Source of the DNA: a virus
DNA: 20,572 bases
Strand: one strand, 5' to 3'
Virus record (IMG/VR): IMGVR_UViG_3300028925_012323
Location: 1-20,572 of that record
Below are positions 17,591 to 20,572 of the stretch, piece after piece (the stretch's first letter is position 1; each line of letters starts with the position of its first letter). The translations under genes were made by a program, and so were the position numbers. Under the pieces are notes generated by a model that was not told where the DNA came from, searched no databases, and worked only from the letters and a program-made list of their open reading frames with translations.

Positions 17591-18493
17591 ATGAACCAAG
17601 TAGAAACAATTGATACGACTAACTACGAAGCTATGGCTAAGGTAATGGGCATGGCAGGAGAGCAACCTTCCAGCAAGAGTAAGAGTACTCTAGCTAGACT
17701 ACGCATCAACCATTCTGCTATCATGGGAACAGCCGAAATTAAAGGCAAGACCATGAACCTAGAGGTGGTCAAAGGTGGAACGTACCGTCTTGAGCTTCCA
17801 GACACAGATGAAAGTTACTATGCTAGTAGTGTTCGTCTCCGTCCTTACTTGCAACGGTTCATGTACAAGCGTTTCGTAAAAGGTACAGCTAATAATAAAA
17901 ACATGTTTGTAAAAACTGTAATGGCTGACAATCTTAACATGGACTTAAAGGATAACTCTGGCGGTGTTAACTGTGGTAAGCTTGCTGGTTACGTCCAAGA
18001 CTTCAAGGCTCTACCAGAAGAGATGCAAAATCTAATCCGTCAGATTAAACGTGTACGTGTTGTCCTTGGCACAGTAGATTTTATTGACCCTGTTACAGCA
18101 AATGGTGATCCTATAGATAAGGAACTACTTAACATCCCATGCATCTGGGAAGTGGATCAGCGTGAGGCATTCAAGCATGTAGGAGAACCCTTTCAAACAC
18201 TACTGAAGCAACGCCGTCTGCCTGTCCAGTACACATTGGATTGCGTAACGGATGAACGTAAGCTACCCAATGGTAACACTTACTTTGTACCTAATGTTAA
18301 CCTTGATATGAGTGAGGTACTGCCTCTTGGTGAGGATGTACAGAATACTTTACGTGACTTTATTGATTGGGTTGATAACTACAACTCATATATTACTTCT
18401 GAATGGGAGGATAAAAATGTTAGTAATCTTTCCCCTGAAGATGCTACCTTAGTTGAAGAGTTTATTACTGTTGACACTGCTGTTAATAATTAA
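17591..18493 (+). CDS. putative single-stranded DNA-binding protein
   Basis: A 300-residue soluble protein directly after the polymerase with its own consensus promoter and a strong ribosome site (AAGGAG), so probably made in large amounts. The central part (STLARLRINHSAIMGTAEIK ... YRLELPDTDESYYASSVRLR ... YLQRFMYKRF) alternates strands and basic/aromatic residues as in OB-fold proteins. The C-terminus is acidic (SPEDATLVEEFITVDTAVNN), like the tails by which SSBs contact partners. Between polymerase and nuclease genes, T7-like phages place gp2.5-type SSB. I assign SSB by context and composition; the fold is not proven by any motif. Confidence 0.6.
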   Translation: MNQVETIDTTNYEAMAKVMGMAGEQPSSKSKSTLARLRINHSAIMGTAEIKGKTMNLEVVKGGTYRLELPDTDESYYASSVRLRPYLQRFMYKRFVKGTANNKNMFVKTVMADNLNMDLKDNSGGVNCGKLAGYVQDFKALPEEMQNLIRQIKRVRVVLGTVDFIDPVTANGDPIDKELLNIPCIWEVDQREAFKHVGEPFQTLLKQRRLPVQYTLDCVTDERKLPNGNTYFVPNVNLDMSEVLPLGEDVQNTLRDFIDWVDNYNSYITSEWEDKNVSNLSPEDATLVEEFITVDTAVNN

Positions 18494-18504
18494 GGAGATT
18501 TAAT

Positions 18505-19353
18505 ATGCAACACCCTGCTGAATTGGCGGTGCATCAGTACCTTGATGACGCCACTAACAATAAAACAGAGATGTCTGAAGACACAATAGAGGCGGTATGT
18601 CAACAGATTGGCAGTGCTCTACGCCGTCAGTTTGGCAGGGACTCTACCAGTAGAAAGGATTTCGGACTACGTATGTCAAACGTAGGACGACCTTACTGTC
18701 AGCTTTGGTATGCTAAAAACAAACCAGAGTTGGCAAGTCCGAAGGCTACCACCTTTGTTATGAATATGATGATAGGTGACATAGTAGAGGCTGTGTTTAA
18801 AGCAGTGCTTACTGAAGCAGGAGTTAAATATGAGGATAGTGAACACGTTACTCTTAAGCTTACAGATGGCACCACTATATCTGGAACTACTGATCTTAGT
18901 ATTGATGGCGCTGTTGACGACATTAAGTCTGCATCCAACTGGTCTTACTGCAATAAGTTTTCTTCCTATAGAGACTTAGAAAGTTCGGACTCGTTTGGCT
19001 ATGTAGGACAGCTAGCAGGCTATGCTAAGGCATCCAATAAAAAGGTTGGTGGTTGGTGGGTTATTAATAAAGCTACTGGTGAATTTAAATATGTGCCAGC
19101 TTCAGAGCTAGACCTTGAGCAAGAGTATGGTAAGATAGAAGCTGTAAAGGCTCGTCTGGATGATAACAGATTTGGTAGGTCGTTCGATAAAAAACCTGAA
19201 ACCTTTAGAAGTGTAGCCACTGGTAGACATGTGCTAGGAGTTACGTGTGGGTTCTGTGATTATAAAGCAGATTGCTGGCCTACCTTACAGCAGCTTCCTT
19301 CCATACCGTCTAAGGCTAAAGAGCCTAAGATAGTTAACTACGTTACTGAGTAG
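18505..19353 (+). CDS. PD-(D/E)XK exonuclease with Cas4/AddB-like cysteines
   Basis: A 282-residue nuclease of the RecB/Cas4-like superfamily. Active-site parts are Asp130 (GTTDLSIDG), Asp139-x-Lys141 (DDIKSA) and the QxxxY motif Gln169...Tyr173 (GQLAGY). Four cysteines are placed as in Cas4 and AddB: Cys65 (GRPYCQLWY) early, then Cys248, Cys251 and Cys257 (CGFCDYKADC) at the C-terminus, which suggests a 4Fe-4S cluster (inference). Likely degrades or resects host or phage DNA during replication and recombination. It contains copy B of the 37-bp repeat (PASELDLEQEYG). Good ribosome site TAAGGAGATTTAAT. Normal length. Confidence 0.85.
   Translation: MQHPAELAVHQYLDDATNNKTEMSEDTIEAVCQQIGSALRRQFGRDSTSRKDFGLRMSNVGRPYCQLWYAKNKPELASPKATTFVMNMMIGDIVEAVFKAVLTEAGVKYEDSEHVTLKLTDGTTISGTTDLSIDGAVDDIKSASNWSYCNKFSSYRDLESSDSFGYVGQLAGYAKASNKKVGGWWVINKATGEFKYVPASELDLEQEYGKIEAVKARLDDNRFGRSFDKKPETFRSVATGRHVLGVTCGFCDYKADCWPTLQQLPSIPSKAKEPKIVNYVTE
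19094..19130 (+). repeat. perfect 37-bp in-frame direct repeat, copy B
   Basis: Identical to 9852-9888 and in the same codon phase; it lies within the nuclease gene between the QxxxY motif and the C-terminal cysteines. Confidence 0.95.
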
Positions 19354-19363
19354 CCTTTACCGT

Positions 19364-19825
19364 ATGAACTACAAACAGTATGGTGCTGCTAGAAAGCATG
19401 GATATAGGTCCGGTCTAGAACTTAAAGTCTCACGATACCTCGACACTAAAAAAGTAAAATATAAATATGAGGCTATCAAAATAGAGTGGGAAGACTTAGC
19501 TTACCGGACCTATACTCCAGACTTTATACTGCCTAACAATATAATCATAGAAGTAAAGGGCAGGTTTATGACGCAAGATAGGAGGAAACATAAAGAGATA
19601 AAACGACAGCATCCATATCTAGACATCCGGTTTGTGTTTGAAAACAGCAACAGGAAACTTTACAAGGGAGCCAAGAGCACATACAAAGAATGGTGTGACA
19701 AGCATGGCTTCCTTTCCTATGATAGGATCATACCTGAAAGTTGGCTGAAAGAAAAGAGCCTTACTAAGTTACAAAAATTTATATCCTATAATGATAGGGG
19801 GACTAAAGGAAATGCTAAAATATGA
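19364..19825 (+). CDS. endonuclease I, Holliday junction resolvase (T7 gp3-like)
   Basis: A 153-residue junction-resolving enzyme that debranches replicating DNA before packaging and helps break down host DNA. Catalytic residues match T7 gp3 E20, D55, E65 and K67: Glu19 (RSGLELKVS), Asp53 (TYTPDFILP), Glu63 and Lys65 (IIEVKGRF). Length is close to T7's 149 residues, and the gene sits with the polymerase and exonuclease as in T7. The start ATG has no clear ribosome site 11 bases after the upstream stop, so re-initiation is likely. Confidence 0.93.
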   Translation: MNYKQYGAARKHGYRSGLELKVSRYLDTKKVKYKYEAIKIEWEDLAYRTYTPDFILPNNIIIEVKGRFMTQDRRKHKEIKRQHPYLDIRFVFENSNRKLYKGAKSTYKEWCDKHGFLSYDRIIPESWLKEKSLTKLQKFISYNDRGTKGNAKI

Positions 19826-20150
19826 AATTGGACACAACGATATTCTTATACACATAAGTCCTAGTGTAGATGCTAATTGTAACTGGACAGGAGAAATAAA
19901 TGTTGATCTAGTTGAGAGCAAAGAATCCTCCTTATGTGAAGATGATCACGACAATTTACTACTGCTATCAAAAGCTGTGTGTGCTTCTATACCTATGTAT
20001 GAGGACGATGTAGAGTTGTATGACAAAGCACTGAGCTATATTGCTATGGCAGAGGACGCAACACATGGTATAGAAGACCCATACCTTTTTGAGAAATATA
20101 CAAAGGAGGGTAACATACTAAATGTCAACTTCAGCAAAGTTAAAAAGTAG
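19812..20150 (+). CDS. small acidic protein of unknown function
   Basis: A 112-residue acidic protein: MLKYEIGHNDILIHISPSVD, NCNWTGEINVDLVESKE, then a helical stretch (HDNLLLLSKAVCASIP, ELYDKALSYIAMAED). I start it at ATG 19812, with AGGGGGA about 10 bases upstream; an in-frame ATG at 19791 is possible and adds 7 residues. It overlaps endonuclease I by 14 bases. No domain recognised. Confidence 0.72.
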   Translation: MLKYEIGHNDILIHISPSVDANCNWTGEINVDLVESKESSLCEDDHDNLLLLSKAVCASIPMYEDDVELYDKALSYIAMAEDATHGIEDPYLFEKYTKEGNILNVNFSKVKK

Positions 20151-20181
20151 TATGAACAACTCTTATAGGGAGGTACCAGAT

Positions 20182-20454
20182 ATGACGATGAGACAGGAGA
20201 GAGAGAAAGTAACAGTGGTGTACGATGATCCAATCACTAACCCACCTCACTACAATAGTAATACGATGGAGACTATTGATTTGATAAGAGGAAGTATGGC
20301 ACCCACCGAATACGAGGGGTACCTTAAAGGAAACATCTTCAAGTATGTCAGTAGGTATCGTTATAAAGAAAAAGAAAATCCTAAGAAAGATTTATTGAAG
20401 GCACAGTGGTACCTGAATAAGTTGATATTGGAAATGACTAATGACAGAGAGTGA
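20182..20454 (+). CDS. DUF3310 domain protein
   Basis: A phage protein with the DUF3310 signature: DPITNPPHYNS, IDLIRGSMAPTEYEGYLKGN, IFKYVSRYRYKEKENPKKDL and AQWYLNKLI. The family is widespread in phages, often beside nucleotide-metabolism genes, and sometimes annotated as a nucleotide kinase-like protein; its reaction is not established. ATG 20182 (GGGAGG 8 bases upstream) is my choice; ATG 20122 with AGGAGGG 11 bases upstream would add 20 residues. It overlaps the next gene by 14 bases. Confidence 0.88.
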   Translation: MTMRQEREKVTVVYDDPITNPPHYNSNTMETIDLIRGSMAPTEYEGYLKGNIFKYVSRYRYKEKENPKKDLLKAQWYLNKLILEMTNDRE

Positions 20455-20572
20455 AACCTTAGAAGCTAAGTTGCGTACCTTTCACCGTGCTTTCAAACAT
20501 CCTTTGGGGCTTGACTATCCTACATCTCATACTATAATGGACAGTGAGAAGAAGTTACGAAGGGTTTTAATT
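20441..20572 (+). CDS. MazG/PRA-PH-like nucleotide pyrophosphohydrolase, 5' part only
   Basis: The last 132 bases are an open frame starting at ATG 20441 and running off the window: MTESETLEAKLRTFHRAFKH then PLGLDYPTSHTIMDSEKKLR and RVLI. The pattern FHxAFxHPxxxxPT...LRxxLI is the opening of phage phosphoribosyl-ATP-pyrophosphohydrolase-like (MazG superfamily) enzymes, in which LIxEEExE normally comes next. Such enzymes hydrolyse (d)NTPs. The metal-binding EExxE motif lies beyond the window, so this is a partial call. It overlaps the DUF3310 gene by 14 bases. Confidence 0.66.
   Translation, partial: MTESETLEAKLRTFHRAFKHPLGLDYPTSHTIMDSEKKLRRVLI

Noticed and set aside
1-20572. CRISPR array, tRNA, rRNA, insertion sequence or riboswitch
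   Set aside because: No regularly spaced repeats with unique spacers, cloverleaf-like segments, transposase genes or known aptamer cores were found on reading both strands by eye.

Overview
This window looks like part of the genome of a tailed, podovirus-like marine bacteriophage. It carries a split T7 gp4-like primase and helicase, a family A DNA polymerase, a T7-type endonuclease I, a tyrosine integrase, a lysis cassette and many very small overlapping genes. The polymerase contains an inserted pair of CxxCxGxG (DnaJ-type) zinc knuckles. That feature is described for the SAR116 phage HMO-2011 group, so I place the window near that group, with a marine proteobacterial host (inference, no database search). 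No rRNA, tRNA or CRISPR was seen.

Layout. (1) About 53-4131 is a leftward block. In order of transcription it holds small basic proteins with marine-phage style C-terminal tails (two of them tandem duplicates), a nine-cysteine microprotein, an Hsp20 chaperone with its own sigma70-like promoter, then a lysis module (3-TM holin-like protein, second holin-like protein, GH24 lysozyme). (2) About 4132-4672 is the divergent control region. It has a near-consensus leftward promoter, two mirror-image operator-like sites and further dyads. (3) About 4689-8994 is a rightward early region of small unknown genes, tiny membrane peptides and seven copies of a 20-bp element lying just before or across gene starts. 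It also holds a 20-bp-stem hairpin, a gene flanked by about 68-bp direct repeats and three ATTCGACA iterons. (4) About 9003-15490 is a rightward operon opened by a consensus promoter: small proteins, a SleB-type cell-wall hydrolase, a DUF932 protein, integrase, primase and helicase. (5) About 15536-20572 holds the DNA polymerase, a second consensus promoter, an SSB-like protein, a Cas4/AddB-like nuclease, endonuclease I, a DUF3310 protein and the start of a MazG/PRA-PH-like nucleotide pyrophosphohydrolase that runs off the end.

How it works together (inference): early small genes probably modify the host, and replication runs from the promoters at 9003 and 17526. The integrase implies lysogeny is possible, with the mirrored operators between the leftward and rightward blocks as the natural switch, but no repressor is recognisable. 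Genes are packed with ATGA, TAATG or short overlaps almost throughout, so translational coupling is likely the rule. The least explained features are the repeated early-region element, a perfect 37-bp in-frame repeat shared by two unrelated genes 9.2 kb apart, and the Cys-rich microprotein.
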